Shown here piece after piece: positions 7,801 through 14,794 of a stretch of 15,293 bases of DNA (position 1 is the stretch's first letter; each line of letters begins with the position of its first letter). Origin of the DNA: an uncultured Muribaculaceae bacterium (lineage in GTDB: Bacteria > Bacteroidota > Bacteroidia > Bacteroidales > Muribaculaceae); NCBI GenBank assembly GCA_910578035.1, contig CAJTOB010000064.1, positions 1-15,293 of the forward strand, written 5' to 3'. The position numbers and the translations under genes were made by a program. The notes under the pieces were generated by a model, which was not told where the DNA came from, did not search any database, and saw only the letters and a list, made by a program, of their open reading frames with translations.

Positions 7801-8187
7801 TGCAAAGGAAGCACTCCTTCAGAGTTCGACGGCTGGGAAGGATTCACCGACCCCTTCCGCGGCGTAGACAAAACCCGCATCACAGTCTACTGCCCCGACG
7901 GTGCCGTAGCCGATTACAAGGCCAGCGAATGGGGCGATTTCTTCACAAACATAAAAGGAATGTCGGAACTGTCGGGCATTTCTTCTATTGGAATAGGTGA
8001 AATTGCCATTTCGGGAGGCAATCGCATTTCTGTGAAAGCGGCAGAGCCCGTAATCGTACAAGTATTCGACATGGCCGGCCGCACAGTATTCTCGGCAGAA
8101 ACCGACAATGCAGATATTGAAGGTCTCGCAGCAGGCATATACATTGTAAAAGCCGGTTCTGCAACAGCCAAAGTAAACGTCAAATAA
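4885..8187 (+). CDS. Secreted BspA-like LRR protein with ASH-type domains and T9SS tail
   Basis: An 1100-residue modular secreted protein. A signal peptide (1-24, cleavage after SPVIA) precedes an unrecognised beta-rich domain (about 25-205). Next come an ASH/choice-of-anchor-D Ig-like domain (about 209-305), a possible jelly-roll domain (306-474), a second ASH-type domain (475-573) and about 14 BspA-like LRR_5 repeats of 22-23 residues (about 627-981, pattern LPxxLxxIxxxAFxxxxLxxI). An island of about 35 residues (EHFKIVDGVLYSADGNFLYL) interrupts the array. The C-terminal 70 residues (VFDMAGRTVF...GIYIVKAG...KVNVK) fit a type A T9SS sorting domain. The protein is probably exported and anchored at or released from the surface, with adhesion or protein binding as the likely role. 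The ATG at 4885 was preferred to an in-frame TTG at 4882. A weak -7-like TATTTTTA lies at 4847-4854. Confidence 0.92.
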   Translation: MHTNYAKVLAVAVGLTAAASPVIAGTITVNEGSNTDGYIPFHFYYLDNAKCRSQVIFPAEQLQEMKGQAIKELKFYIDENGYNSAWATNDMRLSIAETDKTEFETEYYSNSTEFLEPEWTVAYSGHMEGVAGGRELTFTLSSPYTYSGSNLLIQISLGEEGNAYPTTKFLGVSTDNYPSAYTESGSTVNAVSFLPMTTFTYGELPPFEAKISTDAIDFATVMVGQSASASIKVGNSGANAFPISVSIPADGMFNVGDVPAKLESGQSLDIPFTFAPSEAGDFNTSVTLNLGEAGNFTVNLSGKGMEAPKGYTANFALPAKSLPENWTGWAVTREYDFGVGDYVEIVSAKESLTYFEPYSAGTTSGMTIEEGNHIREYPNMTVVYMISPEIEGNFMIQAAATRNNYALTLYQATKAADGSWTIGTEPLDYTWAAKPDGTWGFAIGSIAAGTRIAIDMQNLAIATFAADNLGGATADYSASLSSESITFGEVTVGEKATRTITLSNKGTKAFTIAIDQSEESAFTAACTATTLESGISTEINVAFTPETPGSYTSELKLNLGEAGTYTVTLSGEGKAKPTEVPVGTEFTTDGIDYIVTAIGEVSVTGAASGMAECIVPATVNNADGATFTVTAIDREAFYWSSTRKIVLPEGLKSIGYGAFRQSDLAEINLPSTLTEIGDYAFRTTKITSIDVPEGISSLGGSVFASCELLSEVKLPSTLRSLGNGVFYKTAITSIELPENCTDIAEEVFEGCSSLSSVKLPSNLSEIKSMTFMDCSSLTSIEIPANVSRINTLAFSNTGLTSLNLPTSVNYIASNTFTNSPIAAITVAAENEHFKIVDGVLYSADGNFLYLYPHNTAESYTVAEGTRGIIGGAFYKSAVKTVALPQSLVGIDEMTFCKSSLETISIPEGVRTILGQAFAGTQLKELVLPSSLTKIEEALVADCAQLTTITLGESLADVGNRAFYNCTALESIVCKGSTPSEFDGWEGFTDPFRGVDKTRITVYCPDGAVADYKASEWGDFFTNIKGMSELSGISSIGIGEIAISGGNRISVKAAEPVIVQVFDMAGRTVFSAETDNADIEGLAAGIYIVKAGSATAKVNVK
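6763..7827 (+). repeat. LRR_5-coding repeat array
   Basis: About 14 units of 66 or 69 bases encode the BspA-type leucine-rich repeats. Units with a C-x-x-L element have 23 residues and those with T/S-x-[IL] have 22. Two neighbouring units share the exact 14-mer CTGCTCATCGCTCA at 7134-7147 and 7203-7216, 69 bases apart (one repeat), which suggests a fairly recent unit duplication. Elsewhere the units have diverged at the DNA level. Confidence 0.8.
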
Positions 8188-8207
8188 GCACATTTTACCA
8201 TAAAAAC

Positions 8208-8253
8208 AGCGCCCTGAGTCCTTTTTTTTCGGACTCAGGGCGCTACTTTTTTT
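8208..8253. terminator. Strong bidirectional terminator
   Basis: A perfect 14-pair stem (AGCGCCCTGAGTCC with its complement at 8231-8244) encloses a nine-base loop of eight T and one C. On the plus strand a seven-T run follows at 8247-8253. On the minus strand the A-run at 8202-8206 gives five U after the hairpin. It lies 20 bases after the LRR gene's stop and directly past the minus-strand stop at 8252, so it should end both converging transcripts. Confidence 0.95.
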
Positions 8254-9514
8254 ACCAGCCGCCGGAGGCTCCGCCGCCACCGGTGCTTCCGCCGCCGAAA
8301 CTTCCGCCGCCAAAGCCGCCGCCTCCGAAGCCTCCCCCACTGCCGCCTCCGCCACTGATTATAATCGGAGTCGCAACGACAGGCAGAACGAATCTCTCCG
8401 GGGTGACATGGCCGCAGTTGAGACAGTCGTACTCGCGCACACCCTCGCCTTCACGGGTCGTTGTAGCTCTTCTGAGTACTCGTGTACGTGCCAGACGCGA
8501 AGTATAGGCATGGCATTTCTCACACTGATGATACGGAGTGCCTTTGGTTACATACTGCTCTATGTCGGTCTCTCCGCACGACGGACAGCGCCATACATCA
8601 TAGTCGACCGAGCCGATACGTTCTTCAAGGTCCTGCGCGCCGTCGAGATATTCATTGTCGTGCACTTCGTCTATCTTATTCATCATCGAGCCACAGCGAC
8701 GGCATTTATGGGGTGCGTTTCGCCAGCGGCGCAGCATGATTACAAGCGGCAATGAAGCCAGAATGGGTATGCCGAGGCCGAATACGGTCAAAGCCAGATA
8801 CAAGGGCTTAAGTCCGTCGAGTTTCATATATTTTTCACGAGGCGACAGTTTTTTCACCTCCTGAAGCTTGCCCACAAAAACTATCAGCAGTATCAGAGTG
8901 AGAATACCGGCTATAACGAGCCAGACTTGCACTATATCGGGGCCTTCCTCTCTTATTCCGCCATTATAGTCCGGATCGGCATTTCGCGACATTATTTCTT
9001 CTACCGCGTCGGGGTCTGTAAGAATTTTTTCGACAGTCTGCGAAGACGCTATGAGACCACCGTCGAAGTCGCCGGTCTTGAACCGCGGAAACATCTGCTC
9101 GCGAAGTATGCGTCCGCAGGTAATATCGGGCAAAACGCCCTCCAGCCCATATCCGGGGCGTATGGCCGCTCTGCGCAAATCTTTTGCAACCAATATCAGC
9201 AGACCGTTGTCCTTGTCGGACTTCCCAAGCCCCCATTTCTCAAAAAGCTCGGTTGCAAAACCGTCTATATCGCCGCCCTCGATATCATCGACGACGACAA
9301 CAACCGCCTCGGCTGAACTCGTGCGACGAATATTGCGCATAGCGGCATCAATTCTATCAACAGCACTCTGTGACAAGATTCCGTCGGGATTGCTTACAAA
9401 ACGTGTGCTGTCCTGTAGATGCACATTAGGCAAATCGTCGATACCATAGGTTTTCGCCGCAATAGACACCACAGCAAACACCACAAAAGCTATATATAAA
9501 GCGAATCTCTTCAT
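8252..9514 (-). CDS. TPM-domain membrane protein with zinc ribbons and Gly-rich tail
   Basis: A 420-residue envelope protein. An N-terminal signal or anchor (about 1-20) is followed by a TPM domain (about 35-168; FVSNPDGILSQ, VVVVDDIEGGDI, RPGYGLEGVLPD). Two membrane spans lie at about 194-214 and 238-260. A cytoplasmic or otherwise soluble part follows with four Cys-x-x-Cys pairs (C271/274, C310/313, C331/334, C364/367), fitting two zinc ribbons. The tail is of Gly, Phe and Ser, ending GGGGASGGW. TPM proteins (YgcG family, formerly TPM_phosphatase) act in membrane protein upkeep in plant plastids; the bacterial role is largely unknown. The glycine-rich end is common in YgcG-type proteins, while the double zinc ribbon is less common. 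It follows dgt by 33 bases on the same strand with no promoter seen between, so the two probably form an operon. No functional link to Dgt is evident. Confidence 0.9.
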   Translation of the reverse strand: MKRFALYIAFVVFAVVSIAAKTYGIDDLPNVHLQDSTRFVSNPDGILSQSAVDRIDAAMRNIRRTSSAEAVVVVVDDIEGGDIDGFATELFEKWGLGKSDKDNGLLILVAKDLRRAAIRPGYGLEGVLPDITCGRILREQMFPRFKTGDFDGGLIASSQTVEKILTDPDAVEEIMSRNADPDYNGGIREEGPDIVQVWLVIAGILTLILLIVFVGKLQEVKKLSPREKYMKLDGLKPLYLALTVFGLGIPILASLPLVIMLRRWRNAPHKCRRCGSMMNKIDEVHDNEYLDGAQDLEERIGSVDYDVWRCPSCGETDIEQYVTKGTPYHQCEKCHAYTSRLARTRVLRRATTTREGEGVREYDCLNCGHVTPERFVLPVVATPIIISGGGGSGGGFGGGGFGGGSFGGGSTGGGGASGGW

Positions 9515-9547
9515 AAAAGGAGTTCTTTCATTAATCTACTATTAAAA

Positions 9548-10885
9548 TTAAACTGCCGGAAGTGACATTCCGTTCAGTTTGCGGTAAAGATCGAGCGCAT
9601 ATACGTCGGTCATACCCGAAATATGGTCGAGCACAGCCTGCAGTTTGCCGAAGAGCGTTGGCGATTCAACATCATACTGTTCGGGGAATTTTGCGAGCAG
9701 GAGCCGCGAATAGTTCAGCGTAGGATTCATTACAGCCTCGACAAGCCTTTCCATCAGAAAACTGATTATACGGTTACCGGCCAGTTCCACATCGACTACC
9801 TCGGAGGCACAATAAATCTTATTCCACGACAAGACATTACAGTTTTCATAGGCATTACGCTCTCTGTCGGGAATATTCTGAAGGAGAGACCCCCTGAATG
9901 TTCCTTCGAGAATCGCGTCCTCGTTAGCTATAAATGTCTCCGCACATCGGTCTACAAGCACACCGACCACACACGACCGCAGATACGCCACTTGTTCGTT
10001 AGGGTCGCTCACCCGCAGCATGGACTGCTCGATATGCTCGCGCCGTTCAGGCGAAAAGAATGCAAGGAGAGCATCGACGACTGTCGGCTGAGGAAGAATG
10101 CGCAGTTTATGGGCGTCTTCCAGGTCCATAACCTCATAGCAGATATCGTCGGCCGCTTCTACGATATATACAAGCGGGTGCCGGGCATAGCGTAGCGGCT
10201 CTCCGTCGGTCGAGAGGCGCAGCATGCCAAGTTCTGAGGCCACACGCTCGAAATCGGCTTTTTCCGATGTGAAAAATCCGAATTTGCCTTTTGTTGAGAG
10301 GATAGATTCATATGGATATTTGACAATCGAGGCAAGCATAGAGTATGTCATGGCAAAGCCACCCCGACGCCGCCCCTTGAACTGGTGCGTGAGCACCCTG
10401 AATGCATTGGCATTGCCCTCGAAACGAGTTAAATCGCTCCATTCCTCCGGGCTGAGCAGACTCTGAATTTCCTTTCCAGGTCCTTCGCTGAAAAACGTCG
10501 ATATGGCTTTCTCTCCCGAGTGGCCGAACGGCGGATTTCCGAGGTCGTGGGCAAGACAGGCCGCAGCTACAATATCGCCGAGATGGTCGAAATGTTCGGT
10601 CGGTTCTCCTGTCTCCGCATAGCGGGTCTTCAGTGCCTGCGCTATGGAATCGGCCATGGATTTACCCACACACGATACCTCGAGCGAATGAGTAAGGCGA
10701 TTGTGCACAAATATGCTTCCGGGCAGAGGAAACACCTGCGTCTTGTTCTGGAGGCGCCGAAAAGGACTTGAAAAGACAAGACGGTCATAATCGCGTCTGA
10801 AATCGGTGCGAGTACTGTTTTTTTTAGGATCATGGTAGTCCTCGAGGCCAAAACGCTTATCATTAATAAGTTTCGCCCATATCAT
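9548..10885 (-). CDS. dgt: dGTPase-family HD-domain triphosphohydrolase
   Basis: Predicted deoxynucleotide triphosphohydrolase (dGTP to deoxyguanosine plus triphosphate) acting on the cytoplasmic dNTP pool. Numbered from the ATG at 10885 (445 residues), the HD metal site is H66 (NRLTHSLEV), H113-D114 (AHDLGNPPFGHSGE) and the Asp pair at 246/247 (EAADDICYE). The YDRLVFSSPFRRLQNKTQVFPL block is typical of the family. The frame is open to an ATG at 10903 (451 residues). I chose 10885 because the best promoter would start transcription close to 10903, and because the family N-terminus typically resembles M-x-W-x-x-LI-x-x-x-RFG. Substrate preference could extend to other dNTPs. The gene is divergent from a GH2 glycosidase gene. 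Confidence 0.93.
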   Translation of the reverse strand: MIWAKLINDKRFGLEDYHDPKKNSTRTDFRRDYDRLVFSSPFRRLQNKTQVFPLPGSIFVHNRLTHSLEVSCVGKSMADSIAQALKTRYAETGEPTEHFDHLGDIVAAACLAHDLGNPPFGHSGEKAISTFFSEGPGKEIQSLLSPEEWSDLTRFEGNANAFRVLTHQFKGRRRGGFAMTYSMLASIVKYPYESILSTKGKFGFFTSEKADFERVASELGMLRLSTDGEPLRYARHPLVYIVEAADDICYEVMDLEDAHKLRILPQPTVVDALLAFFSPERREHIEQSMLRVSDPNEQVAYLRSCVVGVLVDRCAETFIANEDAILEGTFRGSLLQNIPDRERNAYENCNVLSWNKIYCASEVVDVELAGNRIISFLMERLVEAVMNPTLNYSRLLLAKFPEQYDVESPTLFGKLQAVLDHISGMTDVYALDLYRKLNGMSLPAV

Positions 10886-10904
10886 TTTCTTGGAGTCTGT
10901 CATA

Positions 10905-10935
10905 TTGCAAAGTTCGTGTTTTTTTTATAGCTTCG
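10905..10935 (+). promoter_or_regulatory. Probable GH2 gene promoter
   Basis: TTG at 10905-10907, a 20-base gap, then TAGCTTCG at 10928-10935 (one mismatch to TAnnTTTG). Transcription would start near 10940, about 13 bases before the chosen ATG at 10953. It occupies nearly the same bases as the opposing dgt promoter. Confidence 0.5.
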
Positions 10936-10939
10936 CAAA
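10908..10939 (-). promoter_or_regulatory. Probable dgt promoter
   Basis: On the minus strand a TTTG (10939-10936), a 20-base gap, then GAACTTTG (10915-10908), one mismatch to TAnnTTTG. The start would fall close to 10903, supporting the ATG at 10885 as the start codon, or else a leaderless message from 10903. Confidence 0.55.
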
Positions 10940-10952
10940 AAATTTATCAGCC

Positions 10953-13307
10953 ATGAAACATATCATAACCAGTTTACTACTCCTTACAACAATAAATATG
11001 CCCGTCTGGTCTGTTACTGAGTCGAGAAAGCTGCTCGACAAAGACTGGCTATTCTCCTTGGAAGCAGACAGCACTGCCGTGTCGCCCTCATACGACGTTT
11101 CGGGCTGGAAATCGGTAAATCTGCCGCACGACTGGAGCGTAGAGCACGATTTCGACCGCGAGTGCCCCTCGGGAAACGACGGCGGATATCTGCCTACAGG
11201 CACCGGCTGGTACCGCAAGACCATAAATCTCGACTCAGCACCGACAGGCACAGAATATCTGTATCTCGAAGGCGCATATATGGATTCCAGGGTATGGGTG
11301 AACGGAACATACGCCGGAGGGCACCCCTACGGATACACGTCATACCGCATTGATATTACGCCATATCTCCATGCCGGCGACAATACCATAGCTATAAGCG
11401 TCGACAATTCAAAACAGAAAAACAGCCGTTGGTACAGCGGCTCGGGCATATACCGGCATGTTTGGCTCGAATCTCACCCGTCGATTCATATCCGGCCCTG
11501 GAGCATGCATGTGACGACGCCTGTCATAAAGCCCGACAGTGCTGTGGCACGTGTGCAATTTACGTTGGCATGCCCCGGCAAACGCTCAGAAGACCTGCGT
11601 ATGCCTTTGACCGTCAAATCAGAACGTGCCGACGCCGCAATATACGACACCGTACTTGTGCGCCCGTCTGAAAAAGAAAAATATCTGAGCTACGACATAA
11701 CGATAGCCTCTCCAAAGCTCTGGAGCCCCGAAACGCCCGAACTATACACAGCAGAAGTGACACTCGGCAACGGCGACAAGGAAACAGAAACATTCGGCAT
11801 TCGTTCATTTTCATGGTCGACAGACGGCTGTCGGCTCAACGGCAAGCCTATAGTGCTGTCCGGCGCATGTGTGCACCACGACAACGGCATTCTCGGCGCG
11901 GCGTCGCACGACGATGCGGAATACCGCAAAGCCACACTGCTCAAAGAGGCCGGCTTCAATGCCGTGCGTACCTCTCACAATCCACCGGCGCCGGCTTTTC
12001 TTGACGCCTGCGACCGTCTCGGACTGCTTGTGATAGACGAGGCTTTCGACGGCTGGCGCGAAGCCAAGACACCCTATGACTACTCTACCCTCCTTGACAA
12101 ATGGTGGGCCGCAGACCTGGGTTCTATGATAGAACGCGACCGCAACCACCCCTCTATAATCGCATGGAGCATAGGAAACGAAATTCTTGAGCGCAAATCG
12201 CCCGAAGCCGTGGCTACAGCCCGCATGTTTGCCGCAAAATGCCGTGAGCTTGATTCTTCGCGACCTGTAACACAGGCTCTTGCCTCTTGGGATCCGGATT
12301 GGGAAATTTATGATGCACTCGCCGCCGAGCACGACATCATAGGCTACAATTATATGATTCATAAAGCCGAAGGCGACCACGCCCGTGTGCCGTCGCGGGT
12401 AATATGGCAGACAGAGTCTTATCCGCGCGATGCATTCTCTAACTGGACCAAAGTAGCCGACCTGCCCTATGTAATCGGCGATTTTGTATGGACTGGCATT
12501 GATTATATCGGAGAGTCGGGTATCGGGCGGCATTACTATGAGGGAGACCCCGAAGGCGAGCACTTCGAGCGCCCGCTATGGCCGTGGCATAACTCACAGT
12601 GCGGCGATATCGACATCACAGGCGCGCGTAAGCCCATATCATATTATAGGGAGTTGCTCTACGCCGACAAGCCGATGCTCTCGCTGGCCGTGCGCGAACC
12701 CGACGGCTATAAAGGTAAAGTTAAGGAAACCATGTGGGGAACCTGGCCCACATACAAGTCATGGAACTGGCCGGGCCATAATGGAAAACCGATTACTGTC
12801 GAGGTGGCTTCAAGCTATCCGAAAGTCGAGCTCTATCTCAACGACAAGCTTATCGGCACTAAAAACACAGGCCGCGCAGAAAAGTTTATGGCAGAATTCG
12901 AAATCCCCTACACTTCAGGAACTCTGCGTGCCGTTGCCATCGGAGCCGACGGTAGTCGGGCTGACTCGGCCATTATCGAGACCGCCGGACGGCCGGCTGC
13001 CATAAGGCTTACAGCAGAACCTGCCTACGGGCCATCGCCCGAGCTTGCTTACATTGTAGCTGAAATTGTAGACGCCCGTGGCCGGATAGTGCCAGATGCC
13101 ACAAACATGCTTACATTCTCTACAGACGGCAATGCAGAGATTCTGGCAACAGGCTCGCCCGACCCCACCGACCCCGCCGGATATACACGCCGCGACCGCA
13201 AAGCCGCCCAAGGTCGCGTGCTTGTCATAGTGAGACCCGGCCTGAACGGAAATGTAGCTCTGACGGCAAAAGCGAAAGGACTTAAAAAAGCCGTTCTGAA
13301 GCTATGA
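10953..13307 (+). CDS. Secreted glycoside hydrolase family 2 (beta-galactosidase-like)
   Basis: A 784-residue exported glycosidase. A signal peptide (MKHIITSLLLLTTINMPVWS) precedes an N-terminal jelly-roll (about 28-190, NLPHDWSVE, GTGWYRK, GAYMDSRVWVNG), a central Ig-like domain (about 195-285) and a TIM barrel (about 288-580). E410 in SIGNE is the acid/base and E488 in WQTESY the likely nucleophile. A DUF4982-type module follows (about 596-672) and then a GH2 C5-type Ig-like module (676-784). This layout is common in Bacteroidales polysaccharide-degrading enzymes, many of them beta-galactosidases. The NxK motif of beta-glucuronidases was not seen. Exact sugar specificity cannot be read. No SusC/SusD or sulfatase neighbours are present, so it is not in an obvious polysaccharide utilisation locus. 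The frame opens at 10890, but the signal peptide begins at 10953. Confidence 0.93.
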   Translation: MKHIITSLLLLTTINMPVWSVTESRKLLDKDWLFSLEADSTAVSPSYDVSGWKSVNLPHDWSVEHDFDRECPSGNDGGYLPTGTGWYRKTINLDSAPTGTEYLYLEGAYMDSRVWVNGTYAGGHPYGYTSYRIDITPYLHAGDNTIAISVDNSKQKNSRWYSGSGIYRHVWLESHPSIHIRPWSMHVTTPVIKPDSAVARVQFTLACPGKRSEDLRMPLTVKSERADAAIYDTVLVRPSEKEKYLSYDITIASPKLWSPETPELYTAEVTLGNGDKETETFGIRSFSWSTDGCRLNGKPIVLSGACVHHDNGILGAASHDDAEYRKATLLKEAGFNAVRTSHNPPAPAFLDACDRLGLLVIDEAFDGWREAKTPYDYSTLLDKWWAADLGSMIERDRNHPSIIAWSIGNEILERKSPEAVATARMFAAKCRELDSSRPVTQALASWDPDWEIYDALAAEHDIIGYNYMIHKAEGDHARVPSRVIWQTESYPRDAFSNWTKVADLPYVIGDFVWTGIDYIGESGIGRHYYEGDPEGEHFERPLWPWHNSQCGDIDITGARKPISYYRELLYADKPMLSLAVREPDGYKGKVKETMWGTWPTYKSWNWPGHNGKPITVEVASSYPKVELYLNDKLIGTKNTGRAEKFMAEFEIPYTSGTLRAVAIGADGSRADSAIIETAGRPAAIRLTAEPAYGPSPELAYIVAEIVDARGRIVPDATNMLTFSTDGNAEILATGSPDPTDPAGYTRRDRKAAQGRVLVIVRPGLNGNVALTAKAKGLKKAVLKL

Positions 13308-13346
13308 AAAAAATTCCGCCGGACAACGATGGTATCCGGCGGAATT
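13307..13346 (-). terminator. Terminator of the glmM transcript, overlapping the GH2 stop
   Basis: A 12-pair stem (AATTCCGCCGGA, 13312-13323, with 13335-13346) has an 11-base loop. On the minus strand it runs into seven U (the A-run 13307-13313), making a classic intrinsic terminator for the gene ending at 13364. On the plus strand the stem follows the GH2 stop, but the trailing sequence is only moderately T-rich (ATTATTTATA), so it is weaker in that direction. Confidence 0.88.
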
Positions 13347-13363
13347 ATTATTTATAAGTACTT

Positions 13364-14755
13364 TTATTGAGCTACGATTGTATCTACAATCGCCTTGATT
13401 TTGTCGGCAAGTGCAGCGGCCTCCTCCGGGGTATGCGCCTCGGAATAGATTCGAATGATAGGCTCTGTATTCGATTTGCGCAGATGCACCCAACTGTCTG
13501 CAAAGTCTATCTTCACACCGTCGATATCTGTTATTCGTTCTCCGGCGAAGTGATTTTTGATAGCTTCGAGGATAGCGTCTACATCGATTTCGGGTGTAAG
13601 CTGAATCTTGGTCTTGTAGATATCGTAGGCAGGAAGAGCCGCACGGATTTCAGAGGGCTTCTTTCCGCTCTTAGCCATCATAGTGAGGAAGAGAGCGATG
13701 CCTACAAGAGCGTCGCGGCCATAATGGATAGCGGGATAGATGACACCGCCGTTGCCTTCGCCGCCGATAACAGCTCCGGTTTCCTTCATTTTTGTTGTCA
13801 CATTGACTTCGCCTACGGCTGCGGCTTCGTATTCGCCGCCATGCGCGCGGGTAACGTCTGCAAGGGCTCTCGAAGAGCTGAGGTTGCTCACGGTGTTACC
13901 GGGCGTGTGTGCGAGAACATAGTCGGCTATCGACACAAGGGTATATTCTTCGCCAAAGAATGCGCCGCCATCGCTTATGATGGCAAGACGGTCAACATCG
14001 GGATCGACAACAAAGCCTACGTCGGCTCCGCTATCAGCCACCAAAGCAGCGATATCGCCGAGGTTTTCGGGAATGGGTTCGGGAGTATGGGCAAAATAGC
14101 CTGTTGGAGTGCAGTTGAGTTCAACAACCTCCTTTACACCGAGAGCACGGAGCAGTTCAGGCACAATGACACCACCTACGGAGTTTACGGCATCGACAGC
14201 AACCTTGAAACCGGCCTTGGCGATTGCTTCGCGGTCTACGAGGGGAAGAGCGAGCACCTGGTCGATATGACGACGGTTCCATGTCGTATTTGTGTAAACT
14301 TTGCCAAGCTTATCTACCGGTGCGAAATTGTAACTGTCGGAAGCAGCTATCTCGAGCACGCGCGCGCCTTCCTCGGCATTGAGGAACTCGCCATGTTCAT
14401 TGAGAAGCTTGAGAGCATTCCACTGCAGGGGATTGTGCGAGGCGGTCAGAATGAGACCTCCACAGGCATTCTCACCTACAACGGCCAGTTCGGTGGTAGG
14501 TGTGGAGGCCAAATCGATGTCGATTACATCGAAACCCATGCCACAGAGCGTGCCTACCACGAGGTCTCGAACCATCGAACCTGAAATACGGGCATCGCGG
14601 CCGACTACAATTGTGCGGTTGCTCTTTTTAGTATTCGACTCAATAAAAGAAGCATAAGCAGCTGTGAACTTTACCACGTCGAGGGGGGTGAGACCCTCGC
14701 CGGCAGGACCTCCGATAGTGCCACGGATTCCTGAGATAGATTTTATGAGTGACAT
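13364..14755 (-). CDS. glmM: Phosphoglucosamine mutase (alpha-D-phosphohexomutase)
   Basis: A 463-residue cytoplasmic phosphohexomutase, probably converting glucosamine-6-phosphate to glucosamine-1-phosphate for UDP-GlcNAc, and so for peptidoglycan and lipopolysaccharide. Visible signatures are SGIRGTIGG at the N-terminus, the catalytic phosphoserine loop TASHNP (S106), the Mg-binding DPDVDR (D251, D253, D255), the sugar-recognition GGEGNGG (331-337) and the phosphate-binding RKSNTEP (426-432). Length is normal. The bacterial GlmM family and phosphomannomutase/phosphoglucomutase relatives share these motifs. GlmM is preferred because this Bacteroidales type carries TASHNPLQWN, but dual specificity is possible. 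It lies 39 bases after the DUF4827 lipoprotein gene, with no promoter seen between. It is therefore probably the second gene of an operon starting beyond the right edge. Confidence 0.92.
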   Translation of the reverse strand: MSLIKSISGIRGTIGGPAGEGLTPLDVVKFTAAYASFIESNTKKSNRTIVVGRDARISGSMVRDLVVGTLCGMGFDVIDIDLASTPTTELAVVGENACGGLILTASHNPLQWNALKLLNEHGEFLNAEEGARVLEIAASDSYNFAPVDKLGKVYTNTTWNRRHIDQVLALPLVDREAIAKAGFKVAVDAVNSVGGVIVPELLRALGVKEVVELNCTPTGYFAHTPEPIPENLGDIAALVADSGADVGFVVDPDVDRLAIISDGGAFFGEEYTLVSIADYVLAHTPGNTVSNLSSSRALADVTRAHGGEYEAAAVGEVNVTTKMKETGAVIGGEGNGGVIYPAIHYGRDALVGIALFLTMMAKSGKKPSEIRAALPAYDIYKTKIQLTPEIDVDAILEAIKNHFAGERITDIDGVKIDFADSWVHLRKSNTEPIIRIYSEAHTPEEAAALADKIKAIVDTIVAQ

Positions 14756-14794
14756 ATGTCTGTTGGGAATTACAAGTTCGAGCTTAGCGACTAC

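Noticed and set aside
8255..8354. GC-rich triplet-like repeat at the 3' end of the TPM gene
   Set aside because: It encodes the glycine-rich tail usual in YgcG-type proteins; low-complexity coding sequence rather than a separate repeat element.
7819..8355. 178-codon minus-strand frame across the LRR end, the terminator and the TPM end
   Set aside because: It would run through a strong terminator and overlap two convergent, better supported genes; its alanine-rich N-terminus is a frame shift of the glycine-rich tail.
11811..12563. 250-codon minus-strand frame inside the GH2 gene
   Set aside because: Antisense to the catalytic barrel of the glycosidase; a shadow of its codon pattern.
13367..14584. 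405-codon open frame on the plus strand opposite glmM
   Set aside because: It lies wholly antisense to a well-conserved mutase with all its motifs. Its product shows no recognisable domain, and it has no promoter or terminator of its own. Long antisense frames arise readily from the codon bias of the sense gene.
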